Source: Methylopumilus sp009926035 (GTDB lineage: Bacteria; Pseudomonadota; Gammaproteobacteria; Burkholderiales; Methylophilaceae). From it: 64,000 bases of DNA. Below the pieces are notes generated by a model. That model saw only the letters and a program-made list of their open reading frames with translations. It was not told the DNA's origin and ran no database searches. Shown here piece after piece: positions 45,098-53,710 of the stretch; the first letter of the stretch is position 1, and each line of letters starts with the position of its first letter. The stretch lies in NCBI GenBank assembly GCA_041165405.1, contig JBEANL010000003.1:42822-106821 (forward strand), given 5' to 3'. Made by a program: the position numbers and the translations under genes.

Positions 45098-45877
45098 ATG
45101 GAGTTAAGAGCGGAATGTCTGAAGGCTCTTGCCACAAATGATTTAAATGATAAATTAAATCAAGTTAATGCTATATACGAATCTTTTAAATCCAATCGAG
45201 TAACGATTGATTCAAAAGCTCATATTCATCAGACCTTACATTTACCTGGTGCACCCTTAAAACCTAAGATTGTCCCACCAAGACTAGTTGAAAAAAGATC
45301 AGCTTCGACTCAGCATGGAAAATTAATATTCATTCATGCACTAGCCCATATTGAATTTAATGCAATCAATTTGGCGCTCGATATCATCTGGCGCTTTAAA
45401 AATCTTCCAGAACAATTTTATTTTGACTGGATTCAAGTCGCTTATGAAGAGCAGACACATTTCAATTTACTTAATGACTATCTTAAAAAATTTGGTTTAA
45501 GTTATGGCAGCTTTAATGCACATAATAGTCTTTGGGAAATGGCTGAAAGAACTCATCACGACTTAATACATCGTTTAGCGCTTATTCCAAGAACCATGGA
45601 AGCAAGAGGTCTTGATGTGACGCCTTCTATTATTGAAAAATTTAAGCATCAGAAAGATGATGAAATTGTATCGATTCTACAAATCATTTATGAAGAAGAG
45701 ATTCATCATGTATCCATCGGTAATATTTGGTATCGCTGGGCATGTGAATCTCAGAAGCTAGACCCCCATGAAACCTATAAGAATTTACTGAAAAATTACA
45801 ATATTGAATTAAATTATGAAAAGCTAAATAAAGAAGCACGTTATAAAGCAGGCTTTTTAAAAGAAGAGCTTATTTAA
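45098..45877 (+). CDS. DUF455 ferritin-like protein
   Basis: 259 residues, cytoplasmic by appearance. Four-helix di-iron features are visible: HALAHIEFNAINLALD (about 90), YEEQTHFNLL (about 124), the family block RTMEARGLDVTPSI (about 166) and YEEEIHHVSIGN (about 201), supplying Glu and His ligands. This is the DUF455 ferritin-like family, distantly related to MiaE-type hydroxylases; the substrate is unknown. Convergent with serB, overlapping by 4 bases inside a palindrome. Confidence 0.88.
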   Translation: MELRAECLKALATNDLNDKLNQVNAIYESFKSNRVTIDSKAHIHQTLHLPGAPLKPKIVPPRLVEKRSASTQHGKLIFIHALAHIEFNAINLALDIIWRFKNLPEQFYFDWIQVAYEEQTHFNLLNDYLKKFGLSYGSFNAHNSLWEMAERTHHDLIHRLALIPRTMEARGLDVTPSIIEKFKHQKDDEIVSILQIIYEEEIHHVSIGNIWYRWACESQKLDPHETYKNLLKNYNIELNYEKLNKEARYKAGFLKEELI

Positions 45878-45894
45878 ATCTTAAAAAGATTTAA
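45874..45894. terminator. AT-rich palindrome at the DUF455/serB convergence
   Basis: TTAAATCTT, loop AAA, AAGATTTAA: a perfect 9-bp inverted repeat that contains the stop codons of both convergent genes. It is too AT-rich for a strong terminator and lacks a clear T tail, so a bidirectional terminator role is a guess. Confidence 0.35.
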
Positions 45895-46719
45895 TACTCC
45901 TTTAAAATCAGAGTGGTTAAATTTAAATCGTGCCTTTTCTTGAACAACAGGCTTAGCATGATACGCGATACTATATTGAGCTTCAGCTAACATCTTTAAA
46001 TCATTCGCTCCATCCCCAATCACTATTGTTTTTGACTTATCAATGTTAAGTTTGGCTTGAAAATCTTTTACTGTCTGAGCCTTCACTTCATCGTTCACAA
46101 TGCGGCCTAAAATTTTACCTGTAAGTTTCTTATCTTTAATTTCAAGCTGATTAGATATAGCAACATCAATGCCTAGTTTATTCTTCACATAATCTGCAAA
46201 ATAATCAAAGCCACCTGAAACAAGTACTGTCGTGACGTTATTTTTACGGCAAGCCTCAATCCATGCATGAGTGCCCTCGTTAAATTTTAATCTTTCTTCT
46301 ATGACCTTAAAGAGCATCTCCTCTCCTAGACCTTCTAACAAAGAAACGCGCTTAATGAGACTTTGTGAAAAATCAATTTCGCCCATCATGGCGCTTTTAG
46401 TTATCAAAGCGACATCTTCTTTTTTGCCGCACATATCTGCAATTTCATCGATACATTCAATCGATATGAGTGTTGAATCCATATCCATCACACACAAGCT
46501 AAATTCATTTAAAGCTCTGTAGTTATCTAAAATTGCAAAATCTATATGTTTTAGATGAAGTTGATTTTTTAAATCTCCTGATAACTCAGTTCTAATATCA
46601 TATATAACAGCGTTGTCATTGATAAGCTTATATGGGGAAGCTACCACTTGGCCTAAAATTTCAGAGATTTCTGCCAAATGACTTTGAGAACTATATGAAG
46701 ATTGAACTAATAATTTCAT
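45874..46719 (-). CDS. serB: Phosphoserine phosphatase
   Basis: Last step of serine synthesis, removing phosphate from L-phosphoserine. 281 residues: an N-terminal ACT-like region (to about 70) and a HAD phosphatase domain with CVMDMDSTLISIECIDE (nucleophile Asp79, acid Asp81), VSGGFDYFADY (motif II) and VIGDGANDLKML (motif IV). Serine synthesis also feeds one-carbon metabolism. Divergent from sucC over 124 bases. Confidence 0.97.
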   Translation of the reverse strand: MKLLVQSSYSSQSHLAEISEILGQVVASPYKLINDNAVIYDIRTELSGDLKNQLHLKHIDFAILDNYRALNEFSLCVMDMDSTLISIECIDEIADMCGKKEDVALITKSAMMGEIDFSQSLIKRVSLLEGLGEEMLFKVIEERLKFNEGTHAWIEACRKNNVTTVLVSGGFDYFADYVKNKLGIDVAISNQLEIKDKKLTGKILGRIVNDEVKAQTVKDFQAKLNIDKSKTIVIGDGANDLKMLAEAQYSIAYHAKPVVQEKARFKFNHSDFKGVLNLFKI

Positions 46720-46843
46720 AGAATGAATAAATGATAAAAGGCTCTAAATAAATAATTCTAACATTGCTATGAAAATATAAATCTTAACTAGCATGTTTGT
46801 CTAAATTCGTAGAAAATAATGCTTATTTACGTCCTTTTTTATC

Positions 46844-48007
46844 ATGAATCTCCACGAATATCAGGCCAAAGAATTAATTGCAAAATACGGCATTTCTGTT
46901 CCAAAAGGTATTGTAATTAAGTCGATAGATGAGGTGGATCAATCGGTAGGCGATCTGGAAACTTCCTCTTATGTCATCAAAGCGCAAATTCACGCCGGTG
47001 GGAGAGGTAAAGCTGGTGGCGTTAAGATTGTTAGCTCTAAAAAAGAGGTATCTGAAGTTGTCAATTCACTTCTCCATAAAAAACTTGTTACTTATCAAAA
47101 CAAGCCAGATGGCCAGCCTGTTAGTTCACTTCTTATCGAAGAATCATGCGAGATCGAAAAAGAGTTATATTTTTCTATATTGATTGATAGGCAATCAGAA
47201 AAAATTGTTGTCATTGCATCTTCTGCTGGCGGCATGGAAATTGAAGAAATTTCTAAAAATAATCCTGAAAAAATTATCAAAGAATTATGTAGTCCTATTA
47301 GCGGGCTCATGGACTTTCAATCGCGAAATATTGCTTTTGCATTAGATTTGCCTATCGAAATGATTAATGATTTTGTTAAGTTTGCTCGAAGTGCTTTTAA
47401 GGTCTTTGTTGAAAGTGATTTAGTGCTATTAGAGATTAATCCGCTAGTGATTACTTCTGATAAAAAAATAATTGCTCTCGACTGCAAAGTAACAGTCGAT
47501 GACAATGCGCTCTGCAAACAAAAAACATTGGCTGAACTTCGTGATTGGTCACAAAATGATTCAAAAGAAGCTGAGGCTTTTAACGCTGGATTAAACTATA
47601 TTGCTCTTAATGGCAATATTGGCTGCATGGTCAATGGCGCAGGTCTTGCTATGGCTACTATGGATCTTATTAAACTATACGGTGGAGAGCCTGCAAACTT
47701 TTTAGACGTTGGCGGCGGAGCAACTGCTGAAAGTGTTGCGAAAGCTTTTAAAATTATTCTTGATGATAAGAACGTGCAAGTTGTTTTAGTTAATATTTTT
47801 GGCGGTATTATGCGTTGCGATATTATTGCGGAAGGCATTATTGCTGCAGTTAAAGAGGTTGGTATTCAGATACCTATTGTGGTGAGATTAGAGGGCACCA
47901 ATGTTGATCCTGGTAAAAAACTTTTACAATCAAGCGGCTTAAATATCAAAGCTGCAAATTCACTTACTGAAGCGGCAACCATCGCGACTAGTCTTATAAA
48001 AAAATAA
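46844..48007 (+). CDS. sucC: Succinate-CoA ligase, ADP-forming, beta subunit
   Basis: With SucD interconverts succinyl-CoA and succinate with nucleotide phosphorylation. 387 residues: an ATP-grasp domain opening MNLHEYQAKELIAKYGI with IKAQIHAGGRGKAGGVKI near 44, and a C-terminal CoA-ligase-like domain with NGAGLAMATMD, FLDVGGGATAESV and NIFGGIMRCDIIAEGI. It stops immediately before sucD. The flanking sucAB genes are not in the window. Confidence 0.98.
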   Translation: MNLHEYQAKELIAKYGISVPKGIVIKSIDEVDQSVGDLETSSYVIKAQIHAGGRGKAGGVKIVSSKKEVSEVVNSLLHKKLVTYQNKPDGQPVSSLLIEESCEIEKELYFSILIDRQSEKIVVIASSAGGMEIEEISKNNPEKIIKELCSPISGLMDFQSRNIAFALDLPIEMINDFVKFARSAFKVFVESDLVLLEINPLVITSDKKIIALDCKVTVDDNALCKQKTLAELRDWSQNDSKEAEAFNAGLNYIALNGNIGCMVNGAGLAMATMDLIKLYGGEPANFLDVGGGATAESVAKAFKIILDDKNVQVVLVNIFGGIMRCDIIAEGIIAAVKEVGIQIPIVVRLEGTNVDPGKKLLQSSGLNIKAANSLTEAATIATSLIKK

Positions 48008-48880
48008 ATGTCTATTCTGATTAATAAATCTACCAAAGTAATTTGCCAGGGATTTACTGGCAAACAGGGTACTTTTCACTCGGAGCAAGCGCTCTCATAT
48101 GGCACGAAATTAGTAGGTGGAGTTACGCCCGGCAAAGGCGGTACATCTCACCTTAATTTACCTGTATTTAATACAGTAAGAGATGCAATTAAAATGACTG
48201 GTGCCAATGCTTCAGTAATTTATGTTCCTCCCGCTTATGCTGCAGACTCAATTATCGAAGCTTCGGAAGAGGGTATTGAGATTATTGTATGCATTACAGA
48301 AGGTATTCCAATTCAAGATATGATTAATGTGAAGGCAGCTTTACGCGCTAATCAATCAAAACTTATTGGGCCTAACTGTCCTGGCATTATTACTCCTGGT
48401 GAATGCAAGATTGGTATCATGCCTGCCAGCATTCATTTGCCTGGATCGATTGGTATTATTTCAAAATCAGGCACACTGACTTATGAAGCTGTTCAGCAAA
48501 CTACTATGCTTGGGCTAGGTCAAAGCACATGTGTTGGTATTGGTGGAGACCCTATCAAAGGACTTAATTTTATTGAATGCTTACAAATGTTTGAGGAAGA
48601 TAAGAATACCAAGGGAATGATCCTAGTCGGTGAAATTGGCGGCTCGGATGAAGAAGCAGCTGCTGAATATATTAAACAATATATTAAAAAACCTATCGCA
48701 GGTTATATTGCAGGCATTACAGCTCCCGAAGGCAAAAGAATGGGTCATGCAGGCGCTATTATTTCGCAAGGTTCTGGTCTTGCAATTGATAAAATCAAAG
48801 CATTGGAGAAGGTCGGTGTTAGCATGTCAAAATCTCCTGCAGACATGGGCATTACCATGCAAGCTTTATTAAAAAAATAA
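48008..48880 (+). CDS. sucD: Succinate-CoA ligase, ADP-forming, alpha subunit
   Basis: Carries the phosphohistidine relay of succinyl-CoA synthetase. 290 residues. GFTGKQGTFHSEQAL near the N-terminus binds CoA; IGPNCPGIITPGECKIGIMP lies near 117; the phosphorylated His is in GRMGHAGAII-type sequence (KRMGHAGAIIS, near 245). Its start directly follows the sucC stop. Confidence 0.98.
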   Translation: MSILINKSTKVICQGFTGKQGTFHSEQALSYGTKLVGGVTPGKGGTSHLNLPVFNTVRDAIKMTGANASVIYVPPAYAADSIIEASEEGIEIIVCITEGIPIQDMINVKAALRANQSKLIGPNCPGIITPGECKIGIMPASIHLPGSIGIISKSGTLTYEAVQQTTMLGLGQSTCVGIGGDPIKGLNFIECLQMFEEDKNTKGMILVGEIGGSDEEAAAEYIKQYIKKPIAGYIAGITAPEGKRMGHAGAIISQGSGLAIDKIKALEKVGVSMSKSPADMGITMQALLKK

Positions 48881-48883
48881 AAA

Positions 48884-49831
48884 TTGTATAAAAAAAATCT
48901 CTTCATTTTTCTTTTAATTGGTTCTTTCTTTGCTTCAATTGCATATGCTGAAGAATCTGTGAATTATCTTTTAACGGCAGCCTCAAAAGGTGATGTTGAA
49001 ACAGTAAGTGCTATTTTGGAAAGTGGCGGTAATCCAAATACAAAAGATGAGGACGGTGTCACAGCACTTATGTATGCTGCAAGAAAAGACATGGATAAAA
49101 TTATAGCGCTTTTGATTAAAAAAGGTGCGGCAGTGAATGCAACAGAAAATAATGGTTGGACTGCATTAATGTTTGCAGCTAAAAAAAACTATGTGCGATC
49201 AGTTCAATTATTATTAGACAATGGGGCAGACCCTAAAATAAGAGACAGCGATGGATGGAGTGCATATGGATTGGCAGCTATATCAGGATTTCATGAGACT
49301 GTAGATCTTTTAATCAAGCGCGGTATTGACCCTAATAACGCCAATGATGCTGGGCAAACTGTTTTAATGTACGCAGCCAAGAATGGTGACATTAAAACAA
49401 TTCAAACATTACTAGATCATGGTGCCGATCCAAATATTACAGACAAGTCCAAATGTAGCCCGCTTATATATGCAGCTAGAGAAGGTAACGCTGACGCCGT
49501 AGCTCTCTTTATAAAACGTGGTGTAAAAATTGATTATGAAGATCAATATAGTTGGACAGCACTGACTTGGGCTACTAAAAAAAATCGCTTACCTGTCGCT
49601 AAGATCCTTATAGAAAGCGGCGCTAATATTGATCGTAAAGATTCTGATGGCACACCCATTCTTCATTACGCTGTAGAAAATAAATCCAAAGAAATGATTC
49701 AGCTTTTGATTGACGCAAAAGTAAATTTAAAAGCAAAGGATCGTTATGGATTAACGGCTCTTGTATATGCGCTTAAAGCTAAAAATACTGAAATTGTTGA
49801 TCTGATTAAAAATGCGGGTGGCAGTTACTAA
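48884..49831 (+). CDS. Secreted ankyrin-repeat protein
   Basis: 315 residues from TTG 48884. A signal peptide (YKKNLFIFLLIGSFFASIAY, cut near AYAEE) is followed by about nine ankyrin repeats of 33 residues running to the C-terminus, with cores such as GVTALMYAARKDMDKIIALL, GWTALMFAAKKNYVRSVQLL and GQTVLMYAAKNGDIKTIQTL. It is probably a periplasmic binding scaffold. It sits 3 bases after sucD and 6 bases before nadE, so it may share their transcript. No function can be assigned. Confidence 0.9.
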   Translation: MYKKNLFIFLLIGSFFASIAYAEESVNYLLTAASKGDVETVSAILESGGNPNTKDEDGVTALMYAARKDMDKIIALLIKKGAAVNATENNGWTALMFAAKKNYVRSVQLLLDNGADPKIRDSDGWSAYGLAAISGFHETVDLLIKRGIDPNNANDAGQTVLMYAAKNGDIKTIQTLLDHGADPNITDKSKCSPLIYAAREGNADAVALFIKRGVKIDYEDQYSWTALTWATKKNRLPVAKILIESGANIDRKDSDGTPILHYAVENKSKEMIQLLIDAKVNLKAKDRYGLTALVYALKAKNTEIVDLIKNAGGSY

Positions 49832-49837
49832 AAAATC

Positions 49838-51433
49838 ATGAAGATAGCTCTAGCGCAAATAAATTCATTTGTTGGTGATATTGAAAACAATAGTAACCTT
49901 ATCATTAAGAGCGCTAAAGAAGCCTCTAAAAAAGGAGCAGAGTTATTTATTACCCCTGAACTTTCAATATGCGGATACCCCCCTGAGGATCTTATTTTAA
50001 GAGAAGATTTTCTTGGTGCGTGCTCAAAAGCATTAAAAAAAATTGCAAAAGCCTTACCTTTCATTAAAGTTATTGTGGGGCACCCATTAAAAAAAAGCAG
50101 CAAAGTATATAATGCAGCTTCTTTACTTTTTAATGGGAAAATTCAAGGGACTTATTTCAAACAAACTCTCCCAAATTATGGTGTATTTGACGAAAATAGA
50201 TATTTTAAAGCAGGTACAAAAGAATTTATTTTTACACATAAAAGTTTAAAAATTGGCCTCCTAATCTGTGAGGATGCCTGGACCTCTTTACCGGGCAATT
50301 TACTCAAAAAAAAATCAGTTGATGGCATTATCGTAATTAATGCATCACCTTATGAAATAGAAAAATCTGATACTCGAATAAAAGTTATTTCTAAATTAGC
50401 GAAAGAAACTAAATCTACAGTGATATACCTCAACGCAATTGGAGGTCAAGATGAGCTCATATTTGATGGTGGCTCTTTTATTGTCAATAAAGAAGCAAAG
50501 CTCATACATCAATCATCTTTCTTTAAGGAAGAAATGGCAATTATTGAAGTTTTCTCAAAAACAACTATTAAATTTAATAGTCATAAAGCTTCTTACAGTA
50601 AAGAAGCACAATTATATGAAGCGCTTAAATTAGCACTCAAAGATTATGTAGTTAAAAATAATTTTAAAAACCTATTTATAGGCTTATCTGGTGGCATTGA
50701 TTCTGCTCTAGTTTTGGCGTTAGCAAACGACACATTTGATAAAAAAAATATTACTGCTGTTATGATGCCCTCAGAATTTACAGCAAAATTAAGCATTACA
50801 GAGTCTCGAAAAATGATTAAAAATACTGGAGTGAATTACAAGGAAATAGATATTCAATCCATTTTCAAACTTTTCAGAAAGAAATTGTCTACTGAATTTA
50901 AAAATAAGCCTTTTGATACTACCGAAGAAAATTTACAGGCTCGCATAAGAGGTGTTTTATTAATGGCGCTATCTAACAAATTTAATGGCCTTGTATTATC
51001 AACAAGTAACAAAAGTGAAACTGCGGTAGGTTATTCAACGCTTTATGGCGACATGGTGGGAGGTTTTGCGCTTCTTAAAGATGTGCCAAAAACATGGGTT
51101 TATAAATTAGCAAATTATAGAAATTCAATTTCAACCATCATTCCAAATGAAATAATCAAGAGACCGCCCACAGCAGAGCTGAGGCCCAACCAGCTAGATC
51201 AGAATAGCCTGCCTAAATATGAAATTCTTGATAAGATAATTGAGCTTTATATTGAAAAAGATTTGCCCATAGACTCTATTGTAAAAAAAGGTTTTTCCAG
51301 CAAAAATGTGAATCATGTTGTAAAGTTAATTAATAATAACGAATTCAAAAGAGCTCAAAGTCCAATAGGCCCAAAAATTACCCATAGAGCTTTTGGTAAA
51401 GACAGAAGATACCCCATTACCTTTAAACATTAA
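49838..51433 (+). CDS. nadE: Glutamine-dependent NAD+ synthetase
   Basis: Amidates deamido-NAD+ to NAD+ using glutamine. 531 residues: an N-terminal nitrilase-type amidase (Glu41 in TPELSICGYPPEDL, Lys in FKQTLPNYGVFDE, nucleophile Cys in LLICEDAW near 147) and a C-terminal ATP-pyrophosphatase synthetase with GLSGGIDSALVLALA (about 285). SNKSETAVGYSTLYGDMVGG forms the late active-site segment. glnB follows after 21 bases. Confidence 0.97.
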   Translation: MKIALAQINSFVGDIENNSNLIIKSAKEASKKGAELFITPELSICGYPPEDLILREDFLGACSKALKKIAKALPFIKVIVGHPLKKSSKVYNAASLLFNGKIQGTYFKQTLPNYGVFDENRYFKAGTKEFIFTHKSLKIGLLICEDAWTSLPGNLLKKKSVDGIIVINASPYEIEKSDTRIKVISKLAKETKSTVIYLNAIGGQDELIFDGGSFIVNKEAKLIHQSSFFKEEMAIIEVFSKTTIKFNSHKASYSKEAQLYEALKLALKDYVVKNNFKNLFIGLSGGIDSALVLALANDTFDKKNITAVMMPSEFTAKLSITESRKMIKNTGVNYKEIDIQSIFKLFRKKLSTEFKNKPFDTTEENLQARIRGVLLMALSNKFNGLVLSTSNKSETAVGYSTLYGDMVGGFALLKDVPKTWVYKLANYRNSISTIIPNEIIKRPPTAELRPNQLDQNSLPKYEILDKIIELYIEKDLPIDSIVKKGFSSKNVNHVVKLINNNEFKRAQSPIGPKITHRAFGKDRRYPITFKH

Positions 51434-51454
51434 TGTAAACAAAGAGGGAAATAG

Positions 51455-51793
51455 ATGAAAAAAATTGAAGCAGTAATTAAACCATTTAAATTAGATGAAG
51501 TAAGAGAAGCCCTTTCTGAAATTGGCATTAATGGAATCACGGCCACCGAAGTTAAAGGCTTCGGAAGACAAAAAGGGCATACTGAACTTTACAGAGGTGC
51601 AGAGTATGTAATTGATTTTTTACCTAAAATCAAATTAGATATTATCGTTTCAGATAAAATGGTTAAAAAAGTGATTGAAGCAATATCAACTGCCGCGCAT
51701 ACAGGCAAAATTGGTGATGGTAAAATTTTTGTCAGTAACATCGAAGAAGTGGTAAGAATTAGAACAGGCGAAACAGGTGAATCTGCTATTTAA
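51455..51793 (+). CDS. glnB: Nitrogen regulatory protein P-II
   Basis: Trimeric sensor of 2-oxoglutarate, ATP/ADP and nitrogen status. 112 residues. MKKIEAVIKPFKLDEVREAL opens the protein; the T-loop GRQKGHTELYRGAEY includes Tyr51, the uridylylation site; TGKIGDGKIFV is the B-loop. The position after nadE is a common arrangement in Betaproteobacteria. A Shine-Dalgarno GAGGGA precedes the start. Convergent with kdsB, overlapping by 4 bases. Confidence 0.98.
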   Translation: MKKIEAVIKPFKLDEVREALSEIGINGITATEVKGFGRQKGHTELYRGAEYVIDFLPKIKLDIIVSDKMVKKVIEAISTAAHTGKIGDGKIFVSNIEEVVRIRTGETGESAI

Positions 51794-52539
51794 TTAGAAA
51801 ATAGCTTTCTTACTTTTTCAAGGTCTTCGTGGGTATCAACTCCAGGAAATGGCGTATCAATTGACTGAACTACACCAATTTTGTAACCTGCATATAGAAT
51901 TCTAAGCTGCTCTAACTTTTCAATATCTTCCAATGGTACTTGCTCAATATCCTTAAAGCCTTTTAGAAACTTAGCACGATAAGCATAAATGCCAATATGT
52001 TTATAAAACCCCTCTCTTCCAATTATCTTTTGATTAAATTCATCTCTAGGAAAAGGAATAGGCGCTCTACTAAAATACAAGGCTTGTGAATTTTTATCCA
52101 AAACAACTTTCACATTATTTGGATTAACAAAATCATTATAATGAGCGATGGAATGGCACGCTGTAGAAACAAAGACGTCTCTGTGGTCATCCAAATATTC
52201 TGCAACTTGATTAATTAATAATGGATTAATAAGAGGTTCATCTCCCTGAACATTCACGACAATCTCGTTGTCTGTCCAACCCATCAAATCAACAACCTCT
52301 GCAACTCGATCTGTACCGGATCTATGATCAAGATTTGTCATGATTGCTTTATATCCAAACTTTAAAACAACATCAATAATTCTTTGGTCGTCGGTTGCAA
52401 CCACAACCTCATCTGCCTTGCTTTTTAATGATTGCTTTACAACGTGAACCACCATAGGAACAGTATCAATCTTCAAAAGAGGTTTTCCTTCCAATCGGCT
52501 ACTCTGATATCTCGCCGGAATAATAATTTTAAACGTCAT
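51790..52539 (-). CDS. kdsB: 3-deoxy-manno-octulosonate cytidylyltransferase
   Basis: Activates Kdo as CMP-Kdo for attachment to lipid A. 249 residues. IIPARYQSSRLEGKPLLKI is the nucleotide-binding N-terminus; RSGTDRVAEV, VVNVQGDEPLINP and FPGVDTHEDLEKVR are typical further blocks. It is the last gene of the leftward envelope unit and overlaps the Trm112-like gene by 4 bases. Confidence 0.97.
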   Translation of the reverse strand: MTFKIIIPARYQSSRLEGKPLLKIDTVPMVVHVVKQSLKSKADEVVVATDDQRIIDVVLKFGYKAIMTNLDHRSGTDRVAEVVDLMGWTDNEIVVNVQGDEPLINPLLINQVAEYLDDHRDVFVSTACHSIAHYNDFVNPNNVKVVLDKNSQALYFSRAPIPFPRDEFNQKIIGREGFYKHIGIYAYRAKFLKGFKDIEQVPLEDIEKLEQLRILYAGYKIGVVQSIDTPFPGVDTHEDLEKVRKLFSN

Positions 52540-52718
52540 GAATAATCTTCATCGCCATTTATTACTCTCGCTTCACTCTCCAGTAAAATTGGAATGCCGT
52601 CTTTAATCGGGTAGGCAAGTTTTGCCGACTTCGAAATAAGCTCATTCTGTTCTTTTTTATAAATTAATGGTCCCTTAGTAACCGGGCAAACTAAAATTTT
52701 TAATAGATTTTTATCCAT
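52536..52718 (-). CDS. Trm112 family small protein
   Basis: 60 residues, the typical YcaR/Trm112 form found between lpxK and kdsB. MDKNLLKILVCPVTKGPLIY is the family start, and KLAYPIKDGIPILLESEAR the conserved second half. Where many relatives have CPxCKGPL, the second Cys is Thr, as in several bacterial members without zinc. The function is not established. It overlaps lpxK by 8 bases and kdsB by 4. Confidence 0.92.
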   Translation of the reverse strand: MDKNLLKILVCPVTKGPLIYKKEQNELISKSAKLAYPIKDGIPILLESEARVINGDEDYS

Positions 52719-53706
52719 GAATTATATTTTTCATTTTATTTAAAATAAAATCACTAAACTTTGAGTCAATTTCAACAACAACTGGCAAATACCAAAAATT
52801 ATCCCTAGCAAACTTTTGGCATTTAACAGCGTCCTTTTCGGTCATTATAATATTCTTATCGCTCATAACTTTAAAATCTTTTTTTGTGAATTGATAATGA
52901 TCTTGATAGGTAGAGCTATCAAATACCATGCCTAACACTTTAAGGTAACTAAAAAATCTATCTGGGTTCCCAATGCCAGCTATTGCATGAAGATTATTTA
53001 AGCCCAGCTTATTTAATGGAATTTTTTTCTTAGTTTTTAGATTGATTATGGAATCACTCTTATATTTCATCAGGTAACTGCCATCTATCACTTTTTTTCC
53101 ATTACAGACGATAGCATCTACGGCCTTTAGTTTACTCTTTGACTCCCTTAACGGCCCCGCTGGTAAAAGATATCCATTTCCAAATCCTCTAGTCCCATCT
53201 ATAACTAAAATTTCTAGATCGCGTTTTAAACGATAATGTTGTAATCCATCATCAGACAAAATGACATCTATTTCTTTATATTTTTTAAGAAGTGCTTGCG
53301 CTGCCAACACTCTATCTTTTGAAATAAAAACTGGTAGACGAGTATGTTTCTGAATCAATATCGGCTCATCGCCGACATTCTCCACATTGCTTTTTTGACT
53401 GACTTCACTTATGCCATTTCCTTTGGCCCCATATCCTCTACTTATAATTCCAGGATGGTATCCGTTTTTCTTTAATTCATTTGCAAGATAAATCACTAAA
53501 GGAGTTTTACCGGTACCACCTAAAGTTATGTTTCCGATAACAATTACAGGCACTTGCATCTTAAAAGACTTTAAAAGATTAAATCGGTAGAGATATTTTC
53601 TAATAAAAGATATTAAAAGAAAAAATGCTGATAACGGAAGAAGAAGTAAAGAAGTTAAGCTTTTTTTCCCATAATGGAGCTTCGAGATGGCTCTTAAAGC
53701 ATTCAA
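52711..53706 (-). CDS. lpxK: Tetraacyldisaccharide 4'-kinase
   Basis: Phosphorylates the lipid A precursor at the 4' position at the inner-membrane cytoplasmic face. 331 residues. An N-terminal membrane-associated helix (about 17-35) precedes the P-loop VIGNITLGGTGKTPLVIYLA (about 56-75); ILSDDGLQHYRLKRDLEILV and the late IMTEKDAVKC are conserved. It starts 5 bases after msbA. Confidence 0.96.
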   Translation of the reverse strand: MNALRAISKLHYGKKSLTSLLLLPLSAFFLLISFIRKYLYRFNLLKSFKMQVPVIVIGNITLGGTGKTPLVIYLANELKKNGYHPGIISRGYGAKGNGISEVSQKSNVENVGDEPILIQKHTRLPVFISKDRVLAAQALLKKYKEIDVILSDDGLQHYRLKRDLEILVIDGTRGFGNGYLLPAGPLRESKSKLKAVDAIVCNGKKVIDGSYLMKYKSDSIINLKTKKKIPLNKLGLNNLHAIAGIGNPDRFFSYLKVLGMVFDSSTYQDHYQFTKKDFKVMSDKNIIMTEKDAVKCQKFARDNFWYLPVVVEIDSKFSDFILNKMKNIIHG

Positions 53707-53710
53707 AATA

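Noticed and set aside
47095..48063. Several open frames antisense to sucC and the sucD start
   Set aside because: These are shadows of highly conserved genes on the plus strand.
52536..52718. Trm112-like protein as a damaged gene because one Cys is Thr
   Set aside because: Length, overlaps with lpxK and kdsB and the rest of the motif are intact; several bacterial relatives also lack zinc cysteines.
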